Source of the DNA: Aselliscus stoliczkanus
Lineage: Eukaryota > Chordata > Mammalia > Chiroptera > Hipposideridae
Length of the DNA stretch: 64,000 nt
Assembly: GCA_033961575.1 (NCBI GenBank)
Contig: CM066728.1
Span: 108,766,852 to 108,830,851 of the forward strand
Direction of reading: 5' to 3'
Under the pieces are notes generated by a model, which was not told where the DNA came from, ran no database searches, and saw only the letters and a list, made by a program, of their open reading frames with translations. Positions 35,700 to 48,189 of this stretch are shown in pieces. Numbering within the stretch: the stretch's first letter is position 1; every line of letters begins with the position of its first letter. The position numbers and the translations under genes are program-made.

Positions 35700-38600
35700 T
35701 AACTTAATATTTATTGGCTTATAAAAATCACTGTCAAAAGAAGAGAAAACTCTTTTCTGAGCCGAGGGGACAGCGAAAGGGTTTACTGCATTGGGTTCTG
35801 GGCAAAGGCTTTGACCAGGTGGCTTCATCCGTCACCTTGAAAGGTGGGCTGGGGGCAGCTGTCCTGGGTTTCCTCTCCCTCATCATTCGCTGAAGGCTTT
35901 GGGGCTGGGTTTAGAGGCTTGCATGGTACCAACTTTGTCCGTGACTCTGTATTTCAATATTCATGACATGACCCATCCAAGGATTCTTGGCCATTTAACC
36001 ATGGACCATGGCCTTCACCCCCATTATCATGGCCATAACCTTGAACTTTCTGATCACATGATCCTGTCCACCTCAGAAATCTCAAACTCACTGCATATCC
36101 CTTCTTCCCTTCCAGCATTCTACAGCTTCACCTTGAACGTATCACAGCCGCCTCACTCCCGGCCCTGCCGCTTCTGTTCATCTACCAGCCTACTTGCCGG
36201 CATCACGTCTCTAGGCAGTGGAGACGTTGCCACAGATGACCAAGCTTTTTCCTTGCCTTTCTCCTTGTAACCACATCCGCTGTGTCCAGCCAGTCATGAA
36301 TCACTAGGCGACACTGTCTATCTTATTCACGCTCATGCCAACCACGCAATTCTCATGGATATCAGAGAGAACCACTGCAAGCTCAAGGTCTTTCATCTCG
36401 GCATGCTCTTGGCACCACCAGAAAGCTGTCTAAATACAGCTCAGCTCCCGCTTCCGTCTCCCTCCCAGGCTGTCTCAAACTTCTGGCACTTCCATCAGCT
36501 TCCCACTCAGGCTTTACCATCACGCTCCCAAAGACAGCTCTGCTTTTCATTTCAAGGAAATGAGCGGAGTCCCCCCCTCACCCCCCCAATGTATGGCCTT
36601 GGATCTCCGATTTCGTCCACACCCATAACGCAGGGGTTCCTGCAGCCCAAGGTGTCCGTCTGCAGTGCAAGGACAACTCTCCCCCTTGATCCCAAACCCT
36701 CCCCTGGATTCGATCCGGGGCCTGCCGCAGCCACCATGTCTTTGTCCTCTGTCCACTGGCACCAACACAAAGGGAGCACTTGGCATTTCTCTAGCTTCCA
36801 CCGATTGCCTCCCACCGTTCATCTCTGCCAAGTTTCTTGAAAGATAAGCGAGTCTCAAACGTGGGTATGCATGGAGGTTTCCTGGCGAAGCTTTCACAGA
36901 TCCTTTGACTCCATCCCACACAGACCAGTGTATCAAGTCCAGGCTGCTGAAAATAGCGCAGGATGCCCTTGGGCTGGGCCTCAGCCTGTCTCCGGAAGCC
37001 CATTTACACTCATGCCCCACCATGGAGCCACGTGGCTTCTTGAGGTGAGGCTACCCCTCATTCTGCCCCCAGTTTTTCTCTTGTTCTCCGCTCCATGCTC
37101 TCCTTCTTCTTCTGCACCCACCCCCGCTTCTAGTGTTTGGCCTGGTCAACAACTAAGTGACCCAGGACACAGCCCCGGCAGCAATGAAAGAGAAGGCTTT
37201 TCCGCTCGCATCCCAGTCCTGGCCTGGTTCGGGGGCCCGCCCCTCCTCTCTCCCACCTCTGCAGAGTGCCCAGCTTGAGACGAACTCGCTGCAGGCCTGG
37301 TCCCGGGGCATGGATACCTACTTCTGAGGATGATCCTTCCTGAGACTTTGTCCTTAACAGCAGGGACTTTTCCACCATCAAGCACCAGGCAAGGCGCACA
37401 GATGTTCCACATGGGGTCCATGAATGAATAAGAGTGACTGAACGAATGGTCTATTCCCGCGCGATGCTTTCATTGCATGTTTCATCCCTTCCTGAAGGAA
37501 AATGGGCCTGGACTTGTGAGGGTTGAGCACAGGGGGCAGCGGGGATCAGGACTAGGACCCCTGATGCTCCAGGAGCCCCTCTCTGCAGCTTTGAAAGCTT
37601 GGGAGTAGAGGGGCCTCCTGGGCCACAGCCCGGGACACCGACTTCTCAAAGAGGGCTCTGTGCAGCTTCTGCTAGGAGCTGCCTGAACATCTGCTTTGAA
37701 TCTGGCCCACCCAGGCCCCCGCTTCTCCCGTGCCTGCAGGCAGACACCAGAAATAGCGACCGACAGAGGTAGGCGGGAACAGCGAAAGCCTAATATTGTT
37801 TCCCTGCCCTTCAGAGGGTTAAAAAAATAGATCCAGATAGAGATTTCTGGGTTTTGCTCTCCATACAGCTCAGATCCATGTCTTTTGGGTTAGGCCCTTG
37901 AGAGAGCTCAAAAAAAATGGCCCTTGGAGCTGCTTTTGCCCCTTCACGTGGCTTTTTACTCACTCTCCTTGCCCACACGAGATTGATGTAACTTGGCTGT
38001 TATTTGTATGTAGCCCAACCTTAACTGCTGTTTGAAATAAAGCGAGAACTGATGTTGAAAAAAAGAATGTCTCCAATTCACTGACTCAGAAGAGGCCGTC
38101 AACCCCGGGATACACGGCACTTAATTCTGTGAACACCAGTTACTAACAATAATAATAATAGCAATACCGATAACAACAGCAGCAGCTGAAACGCCAGCTG
38201 AGGCCTCCACAGCACTCACGTTAGGCCAACCATTGTTTCAAGTACAAGCTATTTATTTATTCATTTAATCGCTTTAATGCCTCATTTTACAGATGGAAAT
38301 TGGGATAAGAGAGGGGAGGCGACTTACCCCCTGACGCCCCGGGACCCCAGGCACTCTGACTGCAGAGTCCACCAGCTGAGCCAGCCCACTCGTCTGCCAC
38401 AGATGAGCGAATCACAGAACGAATTTTTTGGAAAACATTTTAGGTTTCTTGCTGTTGTTCACATGTTCTCACGTAACTAGAAGACAGTTCAGTCAACTAA
38501 CCAGTCGGGTAATTGGATCACTGTATCAATACCAGCTGTGTCATTAGTGAGGGACTAAGGAAGCTACACATTAGCATGAACTTGGACTTGGGTTCGGATG

Positions 38601-40005
38601 TCCCACAATGGGCTAAATGAAATGATGGCCATTTGATTATCATGGAAGTGTATCCACTGGCAAGGCTGTTATTTTCTGCCTCTGATTATCCATCTGAGAA
38701 ACGCGCACTGAAAAAAATCACTTTGTACTTTTTTGCAAAAGCCACTATGAGATACAGCTTGCCAACCACGAAAGGCTGGAAGGGAGGAAAAATACGAGTA
38801 TATCAGTTCCTCAGTACATAAAGGAATATATGAGGGCAAGATAACACTTCCTGAGAATTTTCTGGAGATATCTTTCTCTCCCCCTCTCTCTCCCCATCTC
38901 TCTCTTCCTATAGTGGAAGGGTCTACCCCCACCCCAGCCCTGCAGGAGAGGGGGCTCCCCAAGCATGGTTGGGGTCTTTGCAGACACATTCTGCTGGGCA
39001 GGGTCTCTGGAGAGAGTGTGGTTAGCAGACTGAGAACACTGACAAAGGATTGCTTTTAAGACATCACCATATAAAATTTTTGGCATGTCTACATAATTTG
39101 CTAGTATTTAAGTTGTTTGTAATTTGCAGACACCCAGTGCTCAGGAGATGTCAAACACTTATACTTTTGTTTTTGAACATCAGAGAGGAAATTTTATCTC
39201 CAACAAGAAGATATGTGAAAGAAAAATGAATAACAGATTGCTCTTTCCTTGAGGGTTCACACCATTCTTTACAAAGCCAGAAACTAAAAATGCTTCACGT
39301 ATGTTTGGAAAAAGCCAACTGAAATGCTCCTGAGATTTCTAAGGCTTAAGAGATGAACACAAACGACATAACTAAAGACTTATGGGAAACAGCTCCTTAA
39401 AATATTAACATATAAATACTGAAATAATAAATGATTGAAATTAGCAATGATAATGGTCAGTAAGGAATGTACTGTTTAATACAAAAAGTAACGCTGCCAT
39501 TGACCTCTCTTCAATAGCAACACCATTGTTTATCATTTACCCTGACTTTCTCTCCAGGAGCTGGCCCTGGGTGTGAGCAGATGATGTGGTGCCTGCATAA
39601 GGGCTCAGTATATGGAGACACTTAGAATTAGATAATGAATGAAACCATTATCCCCTGGTAACCCACTCTGTCTTGAAGGACCAAAAAAAAAAAAAAGACA
39701 GATTAAAAGGGAGGGAGGAGAGAAGGCCAGACTATCTAGAAAAATATAACGATGTGTCAAATAAGGGGCTTAGAGAAGATGTTAGGGCACGGACAGATAA
39801 CATTTAGCAGGCTCTGGATTCTGTCTGAAGAAAAGGGCCTTGAGGCTCCACTCTTTCTTAGACATCATCTTTCTTCCTGCTATGAAATAAGGTCAATGGC
39901 ATCAATCGAAAACGATAAAAGGGCCAGCTCTTTGTCTAAGAGCTTTGATTGTTTCCTTTAAAATTTAAAATATTTTTTGGGGTGAATGCTTCCCAAATAT
40001 AGAAA
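35700..40005. other. Mostly unique intron
   Basis: 36.0-37.3 kb is C/T-rich with several overlapping open frames on both strands. None has splice signals or a recognisable domain; I regard them as chance or old-repeat frames. An antisense MIR is at 38255-38400. Confidence 0.45.
38255..38400 (-). repeat. MIR SINE, antisense
   Basis: 'ctcattttacagatggaaat' then 'gcgacttacccc' and 'cactctgactgcagagtcca', in reversed MIR order. Confidence 0.65.
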
Positions 40006-40009
40006 ATCC

Positions 40010-40215
40010 CACCCTCCTCGTGAAGTTTTGTTCCTTCGGTCATTTATGCATCAAAAATTTTATTGAGGACAAGACAGAAAAATGTCCTCATGCATATTCA
40101 ATTCTGGCTGGGGACAAAAACAGTGGATGTATAAACTTATTAATTAAGTCAATAATTAATTACAGACCACAGATGCAAAGAAAGGAAGCGCTATAAAAGG
40201 ACCAGAGACGGGCTC
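40010..40215 (-). repeat. LINE-2 3' end, antisense
   Basis: 'attttattgaggacaagaca', 'gtcaataattaattacagac' and 'ggaagcgctataaaagg' fit reversed L2 3' sequence. A sense L2 lies next to it. Confidence 0.5.
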
Positions 40216-40315
40216 CTGGCTGCTGACAAAGGTGGGAACACTGGAGCCAAACACTGATGATAATGATACAAACTAGAAAGGCTCCAGGGCTCCTCTCTCA
40301 TCAGGCCCTTCCCGC

Positions 40316-41100
40316 GTGGCCTTTGAGGTTCTCCACTTTACTTCCAGACGGTGGCCGGGCCCCTGTCTGCCCAATGTCCCCCAAACCTTGAGTGCCGTGT
40401 GCTGTCTCTGGCTCTCTCATTCCCCACATCTGATGGATGGAATATCAAGACCATTCAACCTTCGGCGTATACACCATAACAGCCACCACGTACCGCCTCC
40501 ATCACTGATACCCAGGTCCAAGCCTCTATCCCCTCTCAGCTCAGCAGTGACCTCTAAACCAATCTCGAGGCTGGCCCTCATTTTCACTTGGTTCTTCTCA
40601 GCACAGCACACTGACCGTGTCATGTGTTTGCTGATGATGGTCTGGTGGTTTCTTTAATCAACTCAAAGCACAAGTCATCGCCCTCAACACTGCCTCCTAG
40701 CGTATATGGTGGACCCTGGCTGCCTCCCTGTCCACGCTCGCCATGCTCTGCTCCCAAACCCAAGCTTCCTTACCTAGAACTCTCTCCATGTTCATCTTCT
40801 TTGATCTCACTCAAATGACCCTTTATCAGTGAAGCCTCCTGCATCCATTTTATTCCAAATAATAGCCCCCTCCACCAGCAATGTATAACCTCTTTTTTGG
40901 CTTTCTCTTTTTCCATACGATTTTCACACTCTGCCATATCTTTAAGTGTTTCCTTATTGTCTCATCTTCCCTCAGAATATAAATGTCACGAGGGTAGGTT
41001 TTTTTATCATTTGTGTTCACTGCTTTCCCCAACTTCTAGGAAAAGTGCCCCTGGGAGCATTTAATTCATCCATGTTGATAGAATATTTTGAATGGATGTG
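40316..41100 (+). repeat. LINE-2 3' end, sense
   Basis: 'cctagaactctctccatgtt', 'cactcaaatgaccctttatc', 'agtgaagcctcctgcatcc', 'tataaatgtcacgagggtag' and 'gtgttcactgctttcccc' follow the L2 3' UTR closely. Confidence 0.85.
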
Positions 41101-41104
41101 TATC

Positions 41105-43430
41105 TGTTTGGATCAATATTCCATAACAAGGATGGTTTCTGAGTACTTTTTCTTTACTCATGCCATTCTTTCTTTTTCTCTCCTCCACTCCATCCTCAAA
41201 GTCTTGGGGAGAAAGAGAGACGAGAATATGCTCATCAGGGTTATTGAAGAAAGACACACCTGGTTCTCCAATAACCCACGTGTTCTCTGTGTGTGGAAGG
41301 GTGGTCCTGGCCAAGGTCAAGCCAACAACCTGTTCTATCAAAACCCCTGCAAGATAAGTTCACAGTCCTGAGTCACTGTCTCTGCTCATGAGCAGGTTTC
41401 ACAGGTTATACTGAAATTCATTTTCACTAAGCTCATGAGTTAAGAAAGCTTTTGGCTAAATACCAAAGTGCTCAATATTAAAAAAATTTACACATGAAAA
41501 GTATTTTTTGATAATATTCCACAAATGTTCAGAAGTGATCGCTGATGGAAAGAACTTTATCTGTGGAATATTTGTCACAGTATTTTATTGGGAAAAATAA
41601 CTCTTACATTGGCACTTCTGTGTCAAAAATGTCAACCTTATGGATGGACCTGATACCTCTCAATAGGTGTTTTGGACACTCAAGCACATATTTCACTGAT
41701 GCACCTCAGTTTTTCATGCAATAAAACCAGAAACTTCTGCACTGACCGAAGACACCATGGGTTTCCAGACACCGGGACGCTTTCAACCCTTCTGTCCCAG
41801 AGCATTTTTTCTCTGCCTGGGTTTCCAGGCACTGCGTCTCGATCTCAGGGCCCCACTGGATTCATGGGGTCCCTGGTCCATGTAACTCAATCCCAGCCCG
41901 ACCTCCTACCCCTCCCAGAACCCTGGTCAGCTCTGTCATTGGTCAACCTTGCACAAACACAGACGATTCCCACATGCTATGAAAAGGGATGCTTGACTCT
42001 AACTGTAGGTAGACACTGTTGATAAAATCAACTCTTTTCTGTGTGAATAACAAGCTTTTGATTTTATGAGTAACAGGCAGGGCCAAGATGCATGCTACCC
42101 CAGGATGGAATAAACCGGCGCAACGCTTACCTCATTGATGCTCAGAGCTGCGGCTGGTCCCCAAACCTGCCCAGAAAGAATCCCAATCAAGCTGTACTTT
42201 GTCCACCAGATACAAAAGGCTTGGTCTCAAGAATATCTAATTATGAAATGTGAGTAAGTAACGTAAAACCTCAAGCTATATGTGCTATTTTACAGAACAT
42301 GGTGACTGGTAACTGCCAGGAGGAAGTTTGGCAAATGAAGCTCACCTCACTAAAGAAAATATATTACATTTTACTACTATTTTATAGAGGTATCTTGGTG
42401 TGGGGGTGTGATTAGTGTTCTACATAATTCAAGTAAGATTTTCCTGAAATTGCCTGGTCCTGAGTGAAGCCTAGAATTTTCATTCGAAATCGCTTCATTC
42501 CCAAAGTTCCCTGCTTCGGGCTCTTTCTCTATTTTGTATTGGCTGTGGAATCGCTATTCAGTTTGCCGATGTGAAAGAGTTTCCATCTAAAATGGAACTG
42601 GAGGATATAAAATGGAAAATCTGTTTCATGTGGCCTCAGAAAAGCAAAACTTAAGGACTAACACACTGCTTTCCCATGAATGCCTGATTTGCAGAAAACT
42701 GATAATACTGGAATGTTCTCTAATGACAAGGCGCTGGTCAGGGGTTGGCTCAGATCAACCTTGGGAAGTTTTGCTTACATTTTCCAGAGACACGAGTAAG
42801 AAATGACCCAGGTCAGGCTGATCTTGCAAAATCAGCTGAATTGAGCTTTGTTGGTATGACTGGACTAGCTTTGTCTGCTCCAGGAATTTTCAAAGCTGGT
42901 TTCTGTTTGTTTTGGGTTTGAACAGACTTGCACTGAAATGTCCCCCCTTTACAGTCCCTGCCCATAAATACAGCCTACCCTGAACCCTCAGCAGACACGC
43001 CTGCAGCCCGCTCCAGTTTGTATACCCAGAATTGCTATTCCAAATAAACTCGTCTTTGAGCTCGCCTCGGTTCATCTCTTTATGTAGGTGGGCACTGATG
43101 TGCTGGCTTTCTGTGCACTTCCAACTCTGACTCACAGAAGGTTATAAAAGCCGGTGAGAAAGTTCTCCCTCACTATTTCACTTACGGTTGTTTTGGAAGT
43201 TCTCAAGATTGTTTTGTTGCAAGTTTTACCATCATTTTTTCGAGTTCCAGGAAAAGATGAACATAGGTTTGGAATTGTGTGCTGTCTGCATGGTAAGTGG
43301 GGAAAGGATGGACGCTTCTAGAATTCTTAGGTCTTGAGAGCCCTGGCTTCTCCATTCCCTCAGATTTCATTTTCTGGTTTTCAAGACAATTATGTGTTAC
43401 TCTCATATAGATGCTGAAATGTTCTATTCT
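41105..43430. other. Unique-looking intron
   Basis: No repeat family or gene recognised. A speculative 36-nt minus-strand microexon at 42131-42166 is discussed in the findings. Confidence 0.4.
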
Positions 43431-43654
43431 TCAATTAGTTTATCAATTACTAATAACAAATAGTTTTTACTATTGAATCTATTTTTTTTAAATTTATCCA
43501 AAATATCAACTTCCATTTGGAAGGGCACTGCCAGATCTTTTCTCATAACATTTAGAAATGATTTCCACTTTTTTATCCAATTAACTATAGAACGACACTT
43601 TGATTGCATACATGTCTTGGCCACCATGCCTAATGCAATGAACATAGGGATACA

Positions 43655-44100
43655 TATATCTTTATGGATATTGGACAAAGAAGATGTGGTACATATATAC
43701 AATGGAATATTACTCAGCCATAAAATGAAATGCTGCCATTTGCACAGCATGGACAGATCTTGAGATTATCATGCTAAGTGAAACAAGTCAGGCAGAAAAA
43801 GTCAAGAACCATATGAATTCCCTCATATGTAGGATATAAAACTGAAAGCAACAAACAAGACAAACAAACAAAAACTCACAGACACAGAAAACAGTTTAAT
43901 GGTTACCAGAGGGTAAGGGTGGAGGGAGGATGGTAGAAGTAGGTAAAGGGGGTCAAATATACGGGGATAGAAGGAGAACTGACTCTGGGTGATGATCACA
44001 CAATGTAATACACACAAGATGTATTACAGAACTGTCCACTTGAAACCTATATGATTTTATTAACCAATGTCACCCCAATAAATTTTATAAAATTTAAAAA
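43655..44100 (+). repeat. Bat-type LINE-1 3' end, sense
   Basis: The end of ORF2 (tggtacatatatacaatgga, 'atgctaagtgaaacaagtca') runs into a 3' UTR with 'ttaatggttaccagagggta', 'cttgaaacctatatgatttt' and 'aaccaatgtcaccccaataa'. The element is 5'-truncated. Confidence 0.9.
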
Positions 44101-44274
44101 TATCATCTCTAGATGGATTATATTTGAATTAAAAAACAAAAATATATTAATAAATACTTAGGAGACTCTTTGCTAAATACTGGGGCTGAGGAAAGTCTTT
44201 CTAAACAAGACTGAAACCTAGTGGCAATAAAAGGAAAGGGCCACATTTAAGTAATCAAAATTTTAAATTAGATA

Positions 44275-44345
44275 TTAAAAGCCACTATAAACAAAGATAA
44301 ATGATAAACTTGGGTAAATATCCATATTAAAAATAAAGTAGTTTA
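44275..44345 (+). repeat. LINE-1 ORF2 fragment, sense (left of SINE block)
   Basis: 'gccactataaacaaagataa' and 'atgataaacttgggtaaata' match sense L1 ORF2. The same L1 resumes after the SINE block at 45411. Confidence 0.65.
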
Positions 44346-44760
44346 GGGCCGGCCGAGTGGCGCATTGATTAAGAGCTAGCTTGGGAAGCCAGCAGCCCTG
44401 GTTCGGATCCCACATATGAGGGCCAGTGACACTGCCCTCTACAGCTAACAACAGCTCCACCTGGAGCTGGGCTGTGCGAGCCCCGGAGACGCTGTAGGCT
44501 GCCTGCCATAGGCTACAGTGAGTGGCCGGCAGCAGAGCGTGAGCTGCCAATAGCCGCAATAAGCGACATCCAGAGGCCGGTGACTGATCTGCCTCACCCG
44601 GGAAGAGCGCAATGAGGATACCAACATGGGCCAGTGAAGCAATGTCCTCCACAACTAGACTGAAGAACAAAAGGACAGCAACTTGTCTGTTCCCCTTCCC
44701 TGGTTCCCCAACGTTGTTCTCCTCCCCCAATTCCCCAATAAAATCTTTAAAAAAAAAAAA
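44346..44760 (+). mobile_element. Long-form SINE A, first unit of a composite block
   Basis: Complete long form: gggccggccgagtggcgca head, hairpin agcttgggaagccagc, B box ggttcggatcc, body, ccccaataaaatcttt and poly-A. Its left flank aaaataaagtagttta (44330-44345) recurs only after SINE B, at 45395-45410. Confidence 0.93.
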
Positions 44761-44773
44761 AAAAGAAGAATAC

Positions 44774-44921
44774 CAGGGCCAGCTGAGGGGCTGAGTTGGT
44801 CAAGAGCTTGCTCAAGAGTGCGAGCTGAGCTCTGAGCAACAGCAGTTCGATGCCCAGCCTGAGCTGAGCTGCTGTTGAACTGCCAACAGGTGGCAGGATG
44901 CTCAGCTAAAAAAAAAAAAAA
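44774..44921 (+). mobile_element. Distinct second tRNA-derived SINE family
   Basis: cagggccagctgaggggctg head, a longer anticodon-arm region (gagctgagctctgagcaaca), B-box-like agttcgatgcc, then ctcagct and poly-A. It differs from the other SINEs. Target duplication aaaagaagaatac at 44761-44773 and 44922-44934. Confidence 0.85.
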
Positions 44922-44961
44922 AAAAGAAGAATACTTTTAGCATGTTTAAAACATTCTTAGA

Positions 44962-45394
44962 GGGCCGGCCGAGCGGCACATTGGTTAAGAGCTGGCTTTG
45001 GATGCCAGTGACCCCGGTTTGGATCCCACATATGAAGGCCACTGACATTGCCCTCTACAGCTAACAACAGCTCCACCTGGAGCTGGGCTGTGCGAGCCCC
45101 AGCAATGGTGTGGGCTGCAACCCCTGCTGCAGTGGGCTGCCATAGGCTACAGTGAGTGGCCGGCAGCCAGCGTGAGCAGCTGGCAGCCAGCGTGAGCTGC
45201 CAATAGCCGCGGTGAGCGACCATCCAGAGGCCAGCGACCGATCTGCCTCATCCGGGAAGAGTGCAATGACGGTACCAACATGGGCCAGTGAAGCAACGTC
45301 CTCCGCAACTAGACTGAAGAACAAAAGGACAGCAACGTGTCTGTTCCCCTCCCCCAATTCCCCGATAAAAAATCTTTAAAAAAAATAAATAAAT
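44962..45394 (+). mobile_element. Long-form SINE B, second unit of the composite block
   Basis: Long form with head gggccggccgagcggcaca, a fuller internal body than SINE A, and tail ccccgataaaaaatcttt with an A-rich/(AAAT)n end. Its left flank does not match its right flank. Confidence 0.93.
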
Positions 45395-45410
45395 AAAATA
45401 AAGTAGTTTA

Positions 45411-45570
45411 ATATTCCTGTTACAAATATAACTCTTACAAACTGAAAGAATAAAAGACAAATAATCCTATACAGAAATAGATTTAAAAAGCTACTTCAAA
45501 TATGAGGAAATCCAAATGGCCACTAAACATGAGCATCTCCCAAAACTAGAAAAAAATCGTTTCAAAATTT
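45411..45570 (+). repeat. LINE-1 ORF2 fragment, sense (right of SINE block)
   Basis: 'agaataaaagacaaataatc' then 'gaggaaatccaaatggccac' and 'taaacatgagcatctcc' continue the L1 of 44275-44345. Confidence 0.6.
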
Positions 45571-46985
45571 ATCTCCTATTATAACTTTAAAGATTGCAGC
45601 AAAACAACAATAATTCCTTTTGTTTTGAATTTCATTTAAAATTTAAAAAGACCATAGTTTTAATAACCACTTTTTTTCAATTTCAATGCTATTTGTATTA
45701 ACAATGTTAAAATATGAAAAAAATCAAAATAGAAATTATAGAAATAAACCTAATAACATAAGAGTACTGAATATATAAATAATCAAGATAAATTAACTAA
45801 AATATTTAAAACTAACTTTTTGAAGGCCCAGAAGCAAAAACACACTGAACTCTTTTCCATATATATTAAAAATAAACCCCATTTATACTGCAGGTTCCTA
45901 TGGGCTGACTTTCCACACTACAATGCCCATTCCTGTTAATGACATCACTGAACAATATTATCATGGTCCTGGAAAAGCATTTTGTATAATATTTCACCTT
46001 TTCTGATGATGAAAGCAGTGACACTTTATTAAACTATTAATCTATCTTCAGACAGAAAAATCTTGCTTGCTTCATGTGGTCTCAAATGAACAAGTTATTT
46101 TTTCCCCAAATCCAAGCAATCACAAAATTCCAAATCCTTTAAATATGCCATTGTAAAGAGAACATAAGGATTCTGGAAAGACTTACAAGACTGTACAACT
46201 ATTTTTAAAAACAGAATTCTTTTTAAAAAGACAGCCAAAGTTTAAATACAACCTAATTTTGCAGCAATATGTCTGCAATTTTATTCTGTCCTCTGGTACA
46301 TCTGTCAAAAATAGCTTTTATCATTTTCTGAGTAAAGGAAATGAAATGGCAGAACTAAAAGATATCCAGTATCAATTAATAAGTTGCTACTATTCTATCA
46401 TCTTTTGCAATTGCCCCAATTTTAGCTTCTTATTCCTGTTTTTGCATCATTCCTCTTTTTATTCTTTGTACTCAGTTGAAACACAGTGACTCCCAAAATG
46501 ACTCATTTCCTTTTATCTCATTTCCAATAGCTCCTGTCAGCTGTGATTTTGATTTTAGGAGATGGAGTCTAACTATTCATTTGGACATGGGATGTCAGCA
46601 CCTACAGCAGTCAGGCCTGTCAGTGTCAGTCACAGTGTTCAAGCCACCTGTGCCTGCCACCTAGAAGCACAGGTAAGCAGGGACCCATTAGACGCCCAAG
46701 GGGCCTTTGGAATCAGTTGTGAAAGAGCCCATTTCACCCTGCTTAGCATGTGTCTGACTTCATTTGATGGTTTTAACATACTTTTGCGGAGAAAGGCTTC
46801 CATGGTATTTCCTCCAGTAAGTGATAAGAAGTGCTGTGAGCCTCCGGTGGTGCTGCAACACATGCCACCCTATGAAAGCTCATGGCAGTCCCCTGGAAGA
46901 GCAAGATGGGAGCCTTGCTCAGATGCTCAAGCTTCCGGAGGAACACCAGCGAAGTGAGGCAGAACTTAGGGCCCACAGGGAGTCC
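45571..46985. other. Intron with nothing recognised
   Basis: AT-rich to about 46480. The frame at 46562-46957 covers a GC-richer stretch but has no recognisable domain or splice context. Confidence 0.4.
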
Positions 46986-46989
46986 CTTT

Positions 46990-47260
46990 TAGACTTAGAA
47001 AGGACTTCTTCGCTATGAAATTACATAATCACATGTTTTGCTTAATTTTGATTTTATTTGTTTACACTTAACCCCTCATTTGGAATTTATTTTGGTTATT
47101 GTTGGATGGTGAAGGTCTAACACGATTTTTCCGTTATGAAACCAATTTCTTACCCTATTTACTAAAAACCCTTTATCTTCTTCACTGGTTGGTGATACCT
47201 CTTTTGTAACTTATCAATTCCTTAGTGCCTTGTGTCTATTTCTTTGCTCTTTTTTTCTAT
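46990..47260 (-). repeat. LINE-1 fragment, antisense
   Basis: 'tggaatttattttggttatt' and 'gatggtgaaggtctaacacg' match the reversed L1 region also seen at 3800. Confidence 0.65.
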
Positions 47261-47263
47261 TTG

Positions 47264-47584
47264 AGAGGTTGGAAAACTATAGCCCAAAGCCAAATCAGGT
47301 CTACAGCTGGTTTTTGTATAGCTCTTGAGCTAAGCATATTTTTTACATTTTTAAATGATTGGGGAAAAACAAAACATGCAGTGTAATGTTTCATGACACA
47401 TGAAAATTACGTAAATGTCAGTTTCAGTGTATAATAAATAAAGTTTCATTGGAACACGGCATGTTCATTTGTTTATATAATATCTATGGCCACTTTTGTG
47501 CTACAACCAAGATGAATACTTTGGCTCTAAAAGCCAAAAAATAAGTACTGTTTACCATTTACAGAGAAAGTTTGGCAACCATGG
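47264..47584. mobile_element. hAT-Charlie-type DNA transposon relic
   Basis: Ends gaggttggaaaactatagcc and aaagtttggcaaccatgg, with the internal signature 'aataaagtttcattggaaca' and 'atctatggccacttttgtgc'. This is the common Charlie1-like family (family name from memory). Confidence 0.8.
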
Positions 47585-47700
47585 TAACATTCTATTCATC
47601 TGTCTACTGAGCCTAAACCCGTAATTGGAAGGCAAAATTTACTAGGTATGATTTCTTGTTTAATTTTCCAAACAAAATCACAATTATTTAATCAAATTAC

Positions 47701-48166
47701 TGTTATGGGATGAAAATTTGTTGCCTCCCCCCACCCCCAATTCATAGGGTAATACCCTAATCCCCCATGTGCTGGTTCTTGGAGATGGAGCTTTGGGGAG
47801 GTGATTAGAATTGGATGAAGCCAAAAGGGTTGAGTCCTGGTTTGATGGGATTAGTGCCCTTTTAGAAGAGATGCCTGAGGGCCGGCCGAGTGGCGCAGTG
47901 GTTAAGCACTGGCTTGGTAAGCCAGCGGCCCCGGTTCGGGTCCCACATATGAGGGCCAGCGACACTGCCCTCAAAAAAAAAAAAAAAAAGAACCCAGCAC
48001 ATGGCAAGTAAAGGGCATGTGATGACACAGCAAGAAGCACCAGACGCCAACCATGCTGGCACCCTGATGTCAAACTTCTAGTCTCTACAACTGTGAAAAA
48101 ATTAATTTCTATCATTTAAGCCACCCAGTTAATGGTATTTTGTTATGATGGCCATGCGGACTAACA
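47701..48166 (+). mobile_element. MLT1A-like LTR interrupted by a SINE
   Basis: Left part tgttatgggatgaaaatttg to 'gggattagtgccctttta'. Right part 'gtgatgacacagcaagaag' through 'ttatgatggccatgcggact' and aaca. The SINE at 47879-47989 divides it. Confidence 0.9.
47879..47989 (+). mobile_element. Short tRNA-derived SINE inside an LTR
   Basis: gggccggccgagtggcgcag head, hairpin ctggcttggtaagccag, B box ggttcgggtcc, short 3' section and 17-nt poly-A. The target duplication is not clear. Confidence 0.93.
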
Positions 48167-48189
48167 CTACTACCAAAAGGATCCATTGG

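Noticed and set aside
36355..37278. Several overlapping 60-160-codon frames on both strands
   Set aside because: They arise in C/T-rich sequence with few stops. There is no domain, splice signal or codon pattern supporting any of them.
46562..46957. 131-codon frame as a possible gene
   Set aside because: No recognisable domain, no splice or promoter context, and opposing-strand frames are present.
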